From NCBI RefSeq assembly GCF_000002425.4, contig NC_037269.1:7499164-7563163 (forward strand): a stretch of DNA of 64,000 bases, read 5' to 3'. The translations under genes were made by a program, and so were the position numbers. Of the stretch, positions 1 to 13,006 are shown piece by piece. Numbering within the stretch: position 1 is the first letter of the stretch; each line of letters starts with the position of its first letter. A model generated the notes under the pieces. The model ran no database searches. It saw only the letters and a list, made by a program, of their open reading frames with translations, and was not told the origin of the DNA. Source of the DNA: Physcomitrium patens (taxonomy: Eukaryota; Streptophyta; Bryopsida; Funariales; Funariaceae).

Positions 1-316
1 CAATTGGTCTAAAATGGGTTAGGAAGGCATTCCTCAAGAACTCCCAATCAAGAAATCTATCCACTGATTGCTAAATATACCATTCAAAAGATGTATCTTT
101 TAAAGTTGTTAGCAACCATCTCAACCAAATGTCTTCAGTTCTACCATTATTAGCCACGCAGATTATCAAAAATTGAAATATACGATGATCGGGATCAGAG
201 CCCGGCCAACCACTAAAAGTAGGTAATAGTGCCACACTTGTAGTGCGATCTCTTACTGCTCCCATTTGTACTACAATTGGTACTTTTGGCACTCCCGCAG
301 CCATTGGTGTTATCAT
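1..316 (-). pseudogene. Ty3/Gypsy gag fragment, cut by window edge
   Basis: The minus-strand translation resembles a plant Gypsy Retrotrans_gag domain: a PGSDPDHRIFQFLIICVAN-like segment, then the pattern W-L-R-W-L-L-T-T-L-K-D-T-S-F-E-W-Y. A stop follows the WYI segment at about position 71. Reading continues in the same frame into a gag-like DRFLDWEFLRNAFLTHFRP stretch that runs off position 1. It lies just downstream (minus sense) of a tRNA-Asp-like primer site at 537-555, so the order LTR-PBS-gag is correct for a minus-strand element. The rest of the element is outside the window. Family assignment rests on gag layout only. Confidence 0.6.
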
Positions 317-536
317 TGGTCTCTTTGTTATTTGAATTTGAATTTTTCTTCTTTTGGTTTTACTTGGACCTACAATTCCTCTTTGTCGTTTCCATAGGAG
401 ATTTCTTATGCGTAATCACTCTTGTCCTTCTTTTGCTTGTCGATTAATTCTTTGATAATCTTCCCCTTCATGATTATCACTCATAATCTTTCATTCTTTT
501 CATACAATCAATTTCTAATATTTCATATTGTTATCA

Positions 537-555
537 TTTCTCGACAGTGGTGCCA
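537..555 (-). other. Decayed primer-binding site, tRNA-Asp type
   Basis: On the minus strand this reads TGGCACCACTGTCGAGAAA. It matches the common plant Gypsy tRNA-Asp site (TGGCGCCGTTGCCGGGGA type) apart from changes that are mostly G-to-A or C-to-T. It sits three bases from the presumed LTR edge at 559 and precedes the gag fragment at 1-316. Confidence 0.55.
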
Positions 556-558
556 AAA

Positions 559-2330
559 TGTTATTTTCATTATGTTCAAGCTTCAATATACTAAAGCAAT
601 TGAATTAATAGAGGTAGATTCGAACATGGTGTCGAGGTAGAGAGAATTTGCCTTAAAAAAACGCTGGGCTTCTTGCTGTCACTAATTATTCAATCAAGCT
701 TGAAAATAAGGGAAGTCCTAAGTTTATATATAAATTTTTCTTTTTTGAGCAATTACACCAAATACACAAGTCTCAAGTAACCAACAACATCCAAAATATG
801 ATAAAATCCTCTAAAATCTTGTATATTCTTATGTGGAGATTTTTTTAAACTTCAATACCTCATATCTCTTAATCTGACCATCCAAAAAAACTTAAATTTT
901 ACATGAGGTACTGATGTATTCTTATTAAGTTTTACAACAATTTTCAACTATAAATTCATTGCGGATCTTGAGATATCTTAAAAATCCTAATAATTGCTTC
1001 AACCCTTGTCTTTATATACTCGTGTGCAATTTTCTTCATATCTCACAATATATAAGGTCACATGCCACGAAATTTATATGTATAGCTTCTTAACACAAAA
1101 ATTTACATTTTGCAAAAAATTTGAGCCAAAAATTCATCCGAATACTCAAGTTATGGCTCCAACCATTACTACAAATAAAACTGCTTACTTACTTTCAATT
1201 CCATATAAACTCCTTCATATGAACTCCAAAAGTAATAGCTTTTCATAAAAGATGTAGGCCTTGAAATTGCCATTCCAGTCGCACCTTTAAATCTTCAAAA
1301 ACTATTGTAAAACTCGTCATATTCTCAAAAGAGTAACAGTATATCTTAAATTAACACCTTAACTTCACACGGCTATAACTTCTTCACTCTAACTCCAAAT
1401 CTTCTAATTTTTGCACACAAATTGTATCCCAAATCCTAAAATTTACAATCTTAGCTAATAATCTCCTAATCCTTTGAAAGAAGAATCTTAATCCCTAATA
1501 AGGCCTCAGACAACCTCCTTGAAGCCCATTGGGTATGGCCTTCGACCAATAGGAATGAAATTTTTCATTCCTTGCCTTCATCCAACTATGCCTTGATTTC
1601 ATCCCTCCTAATAAGCTTCCTATTAGTTAAGATTTTCTTCTTTAGGCCCCAACCTTCTCTTAAGCTTTATACTAAATATTTAGGTTATATATATATATTA
1701 ATATCAAAATCAAAACAAGTAAAGAAATAAAGTAAAATTTCTTATATCAAATCTTTTTAATTTAATCTACTAGCCACTCTAACACACATCTAGATTTATT
1801 AACATATAATATGTTCTAACTAATTTTTACATACTGTAAGTATTTATAGTACGACAATGGAAAAAGAGTGGTTATATGAATTGGATCTGTTAGTGTCATA
1901 ATTGACTATACTCTAACTATCTGAAATCAATTATCAAAATATAAAACACCAAGGCTTACTACTTCCATCTTAATTTAATACATAATCCATTCTACGACTA
2001 TCAATTCAACAATACTTCTCTCAATCATAATTCTTCATAAGTAAATAATAAAAGCAAAGAAAACAAAGAAGTAGTACCAAGCTTACCCCGGCTTATGACT
2101 CACATTTTGGCTTTGATCTCCCACTTCTCAACCTCTCTATCCTACCCAAAAGATGATTCGTCGACCAACGGATTTCAAAGGTTATGATCCTTTGAATTCT
2201 TAATCATTTGTTCTAATAACATCCTACTATTACGAACTAAACTGCCTAACCATAAGTCTAATTCTCAAGGTTGTCAATAACCAACTATTAATTTACCACA
2301 AAATTTATTTACCTATTCTATACATACACA
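559..2330 (-). repeat. 5' LTR of the left-edge Gypsy element, split by a solo LTR
   Basis: The LTR edge is placed at 559 because it begins TG in plus sense and lies three bases from the primer site. Bases 559-629 and 1861 onwards would be one LTR interrupted by the insertion at 630-1856. The right-hand limit is not defined: I see nothing coding between 1861 and about 2330, and chromovirus LTR sequence begins there. Treat the right boundary as a guess. Confidence 0.35.
630..1856. mobile_element. Solo LTR (1227 bp), TSD atgg
   Basis: The block starts TGTCGAGG and ends TACGACA, giving the TG...CA ends of an LTR, and is flanked by the four-base repeat atgg (626-629 and 1857-1860). A second, diverged copy lies at 29846-31096. 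There is no internal coding sequence, so both look like solo LTRs left by LTR-LTR recombination. The ends TGTCG/ACGACA and the four-base TSD are shared with the two large Gypsy elements in this window, so they may belong to one superfamily. Orientation cannot be told. Confidence 0.65.
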
Positions 2331-2945
2331 GATAACTTGCCTTGCAAGTTAAATCATGTGGCTAACAAAGTCAACATGTTTTGGAGGTCCTATAGAACAT
2401 CGCCATGTAGCTTCTAATTAAGAATATATATGGAGGCAAAAGTGAAGCCTTCTTCACGCTTGTCAATTTCATAAATTCTTCTAGAGATACTTCTTAGAAG
2501 CTTCATAGATGTGGTTTTGACTTTAGATGTGTTTATAGGTTAGAAACTTGGCCAACAAGCTAACCACATGTTAATAGCTTGTAGAATAAATTAACTCCAT
2601 ATAATAGCTTGTGGAACAAGTTAACTATATGGTACATATATAGATAACTTGCCTTATAAGTTAAGATATGTAATTAGCAAAGTCAACATGTTTTGGAGGT
2701 CCTATAGTACATTTCCACATAGCTTCTAATTATAAGTATATAAAGAGGCAAAAGTAAAGCCTTCTTCATTCTTATCAATACCTTTCTAGTCTTTAGTCTT
2801 ATTCCAAGACTTTCTAATCTTCTTATTTTTGGCAATAGTTATTCTAGTTAAATATTACATCACCTCTTCAATGACTTTCTAGTTTTTTTTTAGTGACACA
2901 AGAGTATATTGAGAATTTCTTTTCTTCAAGATTCATGTCCTTAAC
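2330..2945 (+). repeat. Decayed 5' LTR of old chromovirus CVold, internally duplicated
   Basis: Two partial copies of the same LTR middle section lie in tandem. The first is about 2330-2470; the second is about 2471-2945. Both carry the conserved run with the TATA-like tatatatggagg or tatataaagagg and the following aagccttcttca. The same sequence recurs at 32175-32714, 61740-62236 and 62754-63281. The end near 2945 resembles the gtccttgata terminus seen in the other copies. The usual start (tatcatggatat) is missing here, so the 5' LTR is truncated as well as duplicated. Confidence 0.6.
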
Positions 2946-5799
2946 CACTACTCCTAGCAAAAGTGAGAATAGATTTGTAACTATTGCACATCTTCATGAG
3001 CTTGTCAATACTCTTAGAGTAGAAATCTTATGTATTTCTAACAAGAATCATGGAAGTATTATTCTTACACCTATAGAAGAAGTTCAGAGTCTGCGACAAG
3101 AAGTTGTGCAATTGAAGAAAGCAAGTAGATCGACGTCACAACCAAATCTATGGAGTTTTACTTCTATAAGTATGATGGAGACAATGATTAATATACTTGA
3201 GAAGTTTAATAGAACAAGATCAAAATTTTGAAGATTTTTGCAACAAGTTAAGCTCTATCTAAAGTTACATCTATACTAATATCCTAATGGATTTACTCAA
3301 GTTAGATTTATATGTGCACTTTTATCAAGAAGTGCTCTCTTTTGGTTTATACCTTTAATAGAAAAAGATTTGTGACTCTTTTATGATTTGAATTCATTCT
3401 TAGAAGTGTTTACGGCCATATTTGAAAAAATTAATTGAGAATGAGTAGTAGAGACTAAACTCTTATCTTTACAACAAGGATCACAATCAACTACCACATA
3501 TGCACGTAAATTCTAAAATCTTACTTGCAATATGGACTGGAATGACAAAGCACTTATCAATCAATTTTGATATGGATTAAAGGATAATATCAAAGATTTG
3601 TTATTAATAATATCGAAAGTAAAATCTTTAGAATAATTTATTACTCAAGCCATTCCATGTGATAATTGATTATTTGAAAGGTATTAAGAAGAAAGACTTG
3701 GCTAGAGAGGAACAAGTCAAGTAATGGCGATAGCTTCTAAGTTTTATATATTCATCACAGTTGGAACTAATGCAAATTGATACGATACATTTTAAAATTC
3801 TCATAGAGTAGGAAAAGACTCAATATTATCAAGAGGGTTTGTATTTATATTATGGAGAAGCTAAGCATACAACTCAATATTATTCAAAGAAGCAATGCAA
3901 TTATAAAATAATGAGCACAATTACCAAAGAAGATAATGTATTGAAAAACAAGTTTCTCCAACTACAATAAGGACCGTGCGGCTAGAATCATGTGCAACAC
4001 CTAATAAAGGTCATATTTTCTCTTCAAACCCTCACCTTGTTTTATAATAGATGTGTATTTAGGACTTAAAAATCACAAAGTCTTTGCCTTATTAGATTCA
4101 AGAGCCTCAGCCTGTTTTATAGATGAAGATTTTGTCAAAAATCAAAAATTATCTTTAGTCAAAAAAGTTAAATCCGTTGTATTTTGAAAATGTCATCCAT
4201 AAGATTGTTCCTTTAGATGTAACAATTAAAGATCATAACAACATAGTAATATTTAATATAATAAGCTTTTCCTCCAATCTGGTTATTTTAGGATTATTGT
4301 GGATAGAAAAATATAATCCTCAAATAAATTGGATTTTTTATAACCTTGATTTTTCTAGTAATATTTTCCAAGATTAAGTTAGAAAAGTAGAAATACAAAA
4401 GTCTAGTACTTCCAAACCTTTATTAGTAGATGTGAGAGCTTTTATACATGCTACAAAAGAAGGATCATCTTTTGTTATATATGCTATGCCCATTTCTAAT
4501 GGTGAAAAAATGTCAAGTGGTATTCCTAGCTAATATGAAAAATTCTAAGACGTTTTTGAAAAGAAAAATACAGATATTCTTTTAGAGCATCAACCTTATG
4601 ATTATTCAATTGATTTGCAAGAAGAAGCTCAACCATTATTTGGACCAATCTATAACTTATCAAAGAATGAGTTGGATGCATTAAAAAAGTACATTGATGA
4701 AAACTTGACAAAGAACTTCATACGCCATTCTAAATTCCTAACCAGAGTTCCTATTTTATTTGTGAAGAAGAAAGATGGATCTCTGCAAATGTGTGTGGAT
4801 TATTGAGGACTTAATAAGATCACCATGAAGAATAGGTATCGTTTCCCTTTGATTTCAGGACTTCTTGACCAATTCAATAAAGCAAAGATCTATATCAAAA
4901 TAGATCTATAAAGAGCATATAATTTGGTTTGTATTAAAGAAGTAGATGACTAAAAGTCTACTTTTTAAACAAGGTATGGACATTTTGAATATAATGTCAT
5001 GCCTTTTGTATTCATGAATGCATCCACCACTTTTTAACATCTTATAAATGATGTTATTTGTGAATTTCTAGATGATTTTGTCGTTTGTTATTTAGACGAC
5101 ATTCTAATTTATTCTAAGAATACAGAAAAATATGAACTTCATGTTTGTCATGTGTTACAAAAACTTAGAGATGCAAGATTATATACCAAGTTGGAAAAAG
5201 TACATATTCTTCACTATTTAAGTTGACTTTTTTGGATACATCATTTCCAACAAAGATCTTATGATGGATCCAGTGAAGGTCAAAACTATCATAGATTGGA
5301 AGATTCCAAGAACAGTATGAGATGTATAATACTATTTAGGCTTTGTTAGTTACTACCAAATCTTCATCAAGAATTTTTTTCAAGTTGCAGCTCTACTTAT
5401 ACGTTTGACTTGTAAAGACAAACTTGAGTGGAGAAAAGAAGCAAAAGCATCATTTGATGCTTTAAAAAAGAAATTTATGTCTACACCAATCTTACATTGT
5501 GTTGACTTTTTTAAGACATTTTTTGTGAAAACAGACACATCATACTTTGCTATAGATGACATGTTAGCATAAATAGGAACAAATGACAAACTCCACTCAA
5601 TAGCTTTCTATTCCAAAAAATTTCAGTAACTGAGATTAATTACGAGGTCCATGACAAAGAGCTCCTTGCAATTATAAAATCATTTTAAGAATGGCATCAT
5701 TATCTAAAACATGCTTCAAGTCCAGTCACTATGAATACGGATCATAAGAACCTCAAGTACTTCATATCAACACGTGTTTTGAATCGTCGTCAAGTCCGT
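2946..5799 (+). pseudogene. Decayed chromovirus gag-pol, first part (gag, protease, RT, RNase H)
   Basis: Translation in shifting frames follows the CV1 element closely. Gag pieces lie at about 3000-3960, an aspartic-protease segment (ALLDSRASACF) near 4080-4130, and reverse transcriptase at about 4615-5170. The RT keeps [15 protein letters not shown] and [11 protein letters not shown]. RNase H pieces (HDKELLAI, TDHKNLKYF) run to 5799. Dozens of stops are TAA, TAG or TGA where CV1 has CAA, CAG, CGA or TGG, and small frameshifts are common. Base composition is far more AT-rich than CV1. The reading breaks exactly at 5799, where GA is inserted, and resumes at 29192. Confidence 0.85.
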
Positions 5800-7026
5800 T
5801 GTTTTATTACATGCTTTCTTGCTTGAGAACGTGCTGGACATCTGGCTGTAGAAGGTAGTATGGAGATTCGCTAATATTCAAGCAGTCTATCGGTTTTTGA
5901 CTGTTTGAATATAAATGACAGCAAGAATACATCGTAAAACTATACAGATGTCCTTCGACTGCTCGTCGAAGTCCTTTTTGCCCCAGTTGGTAGATCTCTT
6001 AACATTACAGAGAACCTCAAACAATCCAAATTGCTAATCTTCGATACCGCTTTATACTCACGATCTTGTATCCACTGATTGTCTTATTAGATTAATCCAA
6101 AAATTTTCACTCACTCTGCATACTCAATCCTATAGACATCCTTTTAATCTTTTAATCACAGACATAACTTCAATTTCACAAAACAGTCAAGAGTAATCAC
6201 ACCCACTTCATTAAAAATCTCGATTCCAGTACAACACTTCGACTATTCAACAATAATTGCCTCAGTCTTCCTAAAACCCTATGAAGAAAAAAAACCTCAA
6301 TTCTCTGTCTTTTTTTTCCTCCGAAGCATGAAGCTAGCTCTCCGCCCCTTCTCCCCTCCCAAAAACCTTATTCTCTCCCCTTCATTTCTTAACCTATCCT
6401 CTCTTTTAACCCTAATTCTCCCCTCTTTCAAATCCTAGCCTCTGAATTTCTTCAATCTTCCGCCTTGGATCCGGAATTGGCTCCGCCATCAGAGCTTTCT
6501 CCTCCGTTTTTACCTTTAAGAGATCTTTTTAATGAAAGGACGTTTTCGGAACAACACAAAAGATGGAACAGCCTGAAATGGAATCAAAGCCCCGTAATTG
6601 GGACCACATTGAGTCGTCCGACCAATTCAGGTCTCATATTGGCTAAGAGGCCCGTAATAAGACTTGGATGTTCCCGTAATTGGACCGCATTGGGTTGCCC
6701 GACCAAGTCAGGTCTCATATTGGGTAAGAGGCCCGTAATAGGACCTGGATTAGATGTCTTAAAATTGGATCCAATTGGCTCTTCGAACTAGGTTCACCCG
6801 TTGTTGAATTGGTCCTTTCCCTTTCTACTGACTCCCGTTATTGCACTCGAATGGAGCATTTCGTTACTGGTAAGTGTGCCCTGACCAACTGTGACGGGGT
6901 GTCTGAACTAGCCCCTGAATATCGACACTGGAATCAGTCGTTGCTCCCAATATTTGAAATAACTGAATATTAACAAAAGTCCCCTTTCTTTATATTTTCA
7001 AAATATACTCATGTTACAACACGACA
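5800..7026 (-). repeat. 3' LTR of GA (1227 bp)
   Basis: The left edge reads TGTTTTATTAC, a decayed form of TGTCGTATTAC seen at 13007; the right edge reads ACACGACA. It is the intact reference for the split 5' LTR: its sequence at about 6400 and about 6550 shows the uninterrupted sites into which CV1 and GB inserted. The adjoining bases 7027-7040 form a pyrimidine tract, that is a polypurine tract on the minus strand, as expected next to a 3' LTR. Confidence 0.85.
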
Positions 7027-7088
7027 TCCACCCCCTCTGAACCTGTGCATCTTCCAATATACACCAATTTATCCAATTTTTGTTTGAT

Positions 7089-10000
7089 TTAGAATATATT
7101 CTCTATGTCTTTGTCTAATTCGACTTTGTCACCTTCATTATCCAAATCACTTTCATCTTCTTGCTGCGGAATCTCTATACCTTCATTAAGATCTTCCATA
7201 TTCATCTCCGCGTATCTTTGTTTAAATATTTTTACTCGCTTTTCTGGAAATGGTATTTTCAATTTTGTACCATCTAACTCCCGTAATGAGTAAGTCGCAT
7301 TATCATGAACAGTTGTTACTACATATGGTCCAAACCAATGTTTTGAAAATTTCCGCAAAGTACTATATTGATTATCCAGACTATTATCATAAACAAGTAC
7401 CCAGTCACCTTCCTCGATTACTTTAGGTCTCAAACGATGTTGCTTATCAAATCGCGCCTTGTTTTGTAACCTTGCTCTTTTTAACCTTTCCAATACTATC
7501 TACACATCTTCCGATCTTTGCTCCAATTGTTGAATCCTAACAGCCAGAAGTTCTTCTCTTGTCAATCCATCTTCCCATGGTGGCAAATTCCAAGTAAGTA
7601 CCTTTTCTTCAATTGACATAATTGGTTTTCGACCTGTCATAAGTTCTACTGGCATATATCCTGTCACCGAACTATGTGTTGTTCGATCAGCCCATAATGC
7701 AAATGACAAAAGCCGTGGCCACTCTCTAACTTTCCCATTACAAGCTTTAACTAATGCTTTCACAATCGGTGGGTGACTACGTTCGCTTTTTGTATTCCCT
7801 TCCGGATTATAAGTAGTAGTCAGTGATAGTTTAACTCTACATCTTTCAAAGAACTTACGAGCTTCTTGTACATTTAATTCTCCATGATCTGCAGTGATTT
7901 TTCTTACGCATCCGTAGCGACAAATAACATCTTCAAGCAAAACCCTACAAATCTCCTCTATAGATTTTGTCGTCAATGCTCTTCCTTCTACTTGATTTGA
8001 TAAATCTTCAGGAGCTAAAATCAAATATCTCATCTGCCATAACCCAACCGGCATAATAAGCAAATCAACAACCCATTTAAAATGAATAGCCAGAGGATAC
8101 GTAGGATGAAGACCATCTCGATGTCGGATATTAGAATATGATTGACAGATTTCACATGACTCTATAAATGAGAGCACATCTCGATACATATTTTTCCACC
8201 AATATCGTTCCTTGAGTTTAGCAAAAGTAGCCCAGATTTCTCTATGCCCTACCCATAAACTATCATGAAACTCCTTTAATAATTTTAATCTTTCTTCCTT
8301 TTTGCCTATCACTCGTTGTGGCATCCCAATTCCTTTCTTCAATCTCTTCCATAAGAATCCATCTCGAAGTAAAAATCCATATGCTTTTTTTCTTATTTGT
8401 TTGAATTTTGCTGTAGACCAATTCCCCTGCTTAATCAAGGTATTCAAGTAATGACCAATATCCAATAATTCTCCTTCATAAGATTCTTCAAGAAATAGCT
8501 TGTCTTCTCTGTTGAGATTTGATATTGAATAGAATTTCAATCCGACGTCATCAATATCTTCAACCATTTCGTCTTCTCTTTTGTATCTTGCTCGAGATAG
8601 CATGTCTGCTACTAAATTGTCCTTCCCAGTAATATGCTTAAATTTTGGATTTAGTGACTTAATATAAATATTCCATCTCAACATTACAATATCTGGTGTT
8701 GAACAGTTAATAATCATTCCAAGCAATGGCAAGCAATCTATTTCAATTACTACTACTGCCCCAATCAAATAGTCCTTTTCAGCTTTCATAGCCGAAATGA
8801 CTCCCCAAAGTTCTATTTTGACTTGCGAACATGCACGCTGACGAATACTTAAAACTTTAGCTCCAAATCGAACTGCAAATCTATTCCCACTTAAATCATC
8901 TTGACCCACAGTCCATCCAATAGCAATTAGACTAGCGTCCACATTAAGAATCACTGGTCTATTGCACTTATAATCAACCTTCCTCAATATTGGAGGTGAC
9001 ATCAATAATTTCTTCAATCTTTGCATTGCCTGAATATGCCTTTCTTCCCATTCAAATCGGTAACCCTTGCGTAACAGTTCATATAATGGATCCGCTATGT
9101 GAGCAAAATGAGGGATCCAGATTCGATAAAATACACATGCACCTAAAAATCTGCGAACCTCTGTTAAAGAATCACAATCCTCTTTCATCCTTCTAATTGC
9201 ATCAACTTTAGTCGAATCTGGTTTTCTTCCGTAAGATCCACATAAATGTCCAACAATCACAACCTCTCGTACCCCAAATATGGACTTCATACTCGATAAT
9301 GTAAGATGAACTTCTCCAAGCCGAGTTAAAATCTTTTCACAATCTTGTATATGATCAACAACATATTTGCGACACCCCCTCGTATCTAAAGTTTCATCCT
9401 TGTCTCCTTCTCTGCACCCTTTTATAGGAACATCATCCAGAAAAGGTAAATCTTTTCTGGAATAAAATCTCTCAATACCTTATTCATTCCATTCATCATA
9501 TGCGCAACTAAGTTGGTCGCGCCTTGAGGAAGAGTGCACATTCAAACAATCCAAGTGGTGTCTTCATCGTTGTCATATCTCTACTTCCTTTGGCAAGTTA
9601 AAATTGATCATAACCTGAATACAAGTCACCCATTGAATAGATCGCCCTTCCAGCAAACGCCTCAGCAAATTCATCCACAATAGGCCCAATTCTAGCATTC
9701 TTGACAGTTACTGCATTCATCGGTTGCATATCTTGAATAAACTGTAGTGACCCATTCTTCTTATGTACCGTAAACCATTGACTAGAATATGGTGCAAATG
9801 AGGGTTTCAATATTTTCATCTTTATCTTTTCTTTTAATAGTTCCACCAATTTAGGTAAATGTGCTCTCGGTACTGGAATTGGTCTTAGATTCCAAGGTAC
9901 ATGCGGTACAGTGAAGATAACCATAGGTGTTATAATATTCGGATCCATACACCTAATTTCATAAAATTCGAAGGCAAATGATCTACCTTGTTTAGCCAAC

Positions 10001-10587
10001 ATCTTTTTGAAGCAAGTAATTTTCTCTGGCAATAAAGAACCATCAGAATCAATCTTCAATTCTTCAAAAGTCTCTTTGGTAAACTGATGTCCAATACTCA
10101 TTGGATCTCTTAAACTTGCTTCTTTTGATGCTTCTCCCATTTTTTCCTTAGAATCTTCTGGTAATGGTCCGGCAACAGGCTTTACCTTCTTATCTGTCAT
10201 TTTATATCTCGTCTCTACAGTGACTTTTGGTGCTTGAAAAGATTCAAGTATGATATAAACCTCTCTTGAATGAATCTCAACAATCTTATCATTATCCCCT
10301 AATCCAATAGATGTAATCAATTTCAATGAATCTTCAAGTCCATTTTCTTCATAAACACCTAAAATCCTCTCATCATCTTGCAATGTACCTAACTTGCGTA
10401 ATTGTCCTTCAATATCATATAATCTTTTTCTTTCTTTTCTTTTAAAATCATCAACTTTCTTATACATAATATTTCCATTCTCCAATATACTAATAAAACT
10501 CGCATCAAAGGCACCTTCATCTCGCGAGAGTACCTCCTCTTTTGTACCTCCATAATCTCGCTTTACAGTGGTACCTCCCCAAAATCC
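7089..10587 (-). pseudogene. GA pol pseudogene (RT, RNase H, integrase)
   Basis: The minus-strand product has RT (10485 to about 9440, with the YSGYDQF segment and a degraded DD-motif region), RNase H (about 8980-8570; the D of VDASLIAIGW is visible) and integrase. The integrase has an HHCC finger (EFHDSLWVGH...CEICQ) and its DDE triad at WVVDLLIMP, TADHGE and KSERSH. A GPY-type module (HWFGPYVVTTVHDNATY) and an acidic tail ending DKDIENIF complete it; there is no chromodomain. Breaks are a TAA after YSGYDQF (9598), at least one small deletion between about 9440 and 9590, and a TAG replacing Gln at 7500. Pol is in the -1 frame relative to gag, overlapping its stop by 25 bases. Confidence 0.85.
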
Positions 10588-12935
10588 TTAATTCCTTCAA
10601 CAATCTTTGGCAATGGTTTCTCCCTCAACCTATCTCGATTCCGTTCATGGTTAGGAGGTACTGTTAGAAATTGTACAGCTTTCCTCCCATCTTCGCTCCG
10701 TACCCTTGCATAAGCAGAACCATCGTCAAGTACTTTTGTTTCCATCCGTGTTGCCGTAATATAAGGTTGTCCTAAAATCAATGGATAAGACTTTGTATCT
10801 TGAACAAAGAAATGTTGCTCCGTCGCAACATCCCCAATCCGAATTTTGACATTTGGACAAGCTCCATTTAATTCGCCCCGTGTGTTATTAGCTGCTCGTA
10901 TTGCCCATCCATGTTCTATATCAATTGGCCATTTTTGCTTCTTATAAAGATCTTTAGACATGAGATTTATTTCAGAACCATGGTCGACTAAAGCAATAAT
11001 TGGTTCTTCTATATCTCCTACTTTCACCAATACCTCAGTAGTTGTCCTTGCCCAATGCTTTCGAGTATAATGACTCAAAGTTTCCATTTCCTTATCACTA
11101 TAATCTTTGAAACGTACTCGTTGATTATACCCATTTTTTTCATTTGTTGGTTGTTTTTAACTAATATCAACCTCTTCTTCATCTTTATATATTCTTGCAT
11201 CAATAGCATGACTCATTCCAATTTTGCCTATTAATTGCCTCTTTTGCTTAATGTTGTCAATGATAACATCATGAAACTCCTTCTTTGCAATTTCCAAAAC
11301 TTCTTTCAATGTGAATTCCACCTTAGCATTTAATATACGTTCTTCCAACACCCCTTTCAAATTTGTTGCTGCTTCAATGTGAGAAAGTAGCTTATAAGCA
11401 ATTGATTTGCCTTTATCTTTTGTCTCCTTTGCTTTTTTTTTTTCCAATGATGCTGAGGTATCCTTTACAGGCAATTCTTGTGAAGTTGCCTCCCGAGCCT
11501 TGTCTCCTCGAGTTTGCCTCTTAGAAGAATTTCCTTCTTTCATATCATCAAAATTTTCTCGTCTCTTTTCTTCCATCAAAGCTTCATGTTGGCTCTTAGC
11601 AATATATGCATGAACTGAAAGAGACTCAACGGGATCCTCCCAACCTGTTGCACCTCGTATTGTAGCTGTAGTCCTCAATAATGCTTCTCGAGGTAATTTT
11701 CCTTCTTGCATTGTAGAAACGGCAGAAGCCCAAAAATCACTAGTTTCCGTACTTCCACCAAGGTCATCATCTACTCTAGCACCATAACTTGCACTTTCTC
11801 GGGCTGCTGTTTCATGCTCTTTTAGGTAATCTTGAACCAATGCTCTCATTCCTCCCTTGCCAAAATTGGTTTGAAGAAGATCCTTCCTATCTTTTAATAC
11901 TATTTTTCCATCTTTCCAGCAAATAATTCCTTGCCGTATCATATTATTAAATTCATTATAATCTTTTCTAGTGTGTGAAGCATCATCACACCAAATGCAT
12001 CTTTGTACATATCCTTGTTTTGAAACATTCTTCGAATTGTTTGTAGAAGTATTCTCTTCAAGTCTTGCCAATTTGATTTGAAGATCTCGCATTCCTCGTA
12101 TAATTTCTTCCATTCCCATATCTGCTTTCTTTGATAAGGATGTCGAAGGTTGAACTGTAGGCATTGTTGGTGGTGTTGTACGTATTGGAGCTTTGGGTGC
12201 TTGTACTGTTTTCGGAATATTACTCCTATCCTTCCTCTTTTTTCTTTTTGTAAGCAACCCCACCTCATCTTCAACGTTCTTCCACCTTGTTATCAATCCT
12301 TCATCTTCTTCTTTGTCTTCAAGAAGTTCTAATTTCCCTTGCAATTCTCTATTAGCAGCTTGAAGAAATAGATCAACTTTGTTCGGCTCCAATGTCAATT
12401 TTTCTACCTTCGACAATTGAGAGTACTGCCTTTTAAATTCCTTTAGTAGCTCTATTACTTGCAAATTCTTATTGGGCCGTTCAATCCATTCCAAAAACAA
12501 CTTCTTAGTAACACGATCAGCATCTTCCAAGAAATATTCGTCTTTCAATGCATGTGAAAAAACCTCCCATGAATTCCCATAACGATCCGTAATCAATGTA
12601 ATATAGTCTCTTATCTCCGGTATCTTGGCAAGTCCAAATAATTCAACCATTTTCTTCTCAGAAACCCGATTTAATTCCATTTCACGAACATAACATCTTA
12701 AATACCTTGAAATATTCCTTCCATCAAATTGATCAATTTTATTGACCTCTGCTTGCAATGCTTTGGTTGCCAAAGCTTCCTTTCGATCAGTGCTTTGTTG
12801 TTGCTGCATTGATAATGAGAAGGCTTGAAACATACAAGCAATAGATGGATCCATGTGCATACCTTGTCCTTAAGAAGAACCCCCACCAGAAACTCCTCCG
12901 AAAGATCCTTCAAAATTTTTATTTTCGTTTTCCAT
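10563..12935 (-). pseudogene. GA gag-protease pseudogene
   Basis: The ancestral start is the ATG at 12935, by comparison with GB. A TAA (Lys codon in GB) interrupts the first 30 codons, so the long open stretch is 12860-11157. It holds a Gln-rich N-terminus, a gag core (QFDGRNISRYLRCYV) and a zinc knuckle at about 12010-11950. The knuckle's last Cys is Tyr here (CIWC...H...Y), whereas GB keeps Cys. A second TAA near 11157 separates the protease segment (11087-10563), which has the active-site-like DHGSE and ends GEVPL plus stop. That final stop is shared with GB and looks native. Confidence 0.85.
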
Positions 12936-12982
12936 AAAAATAAAAATAAAATCAAATGAAATCCAATACCTTCCACCTCAAG

Positions 12983-13002
12983 CTTTCACGTTAGGTTCAC
13001 CA
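12983..13002 (-). other. GA primer-binding site
   Basis: On the minus strand this reads TGGTGAACCTAACGTGAAAG, four bases from the LTR edge at 13007. GB has the same site with CCGA in place of CTAA. I could not match it to a tRNA I know with confidence. Confidence 0.6.
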
Positions 13003-13006
13003 CTTT

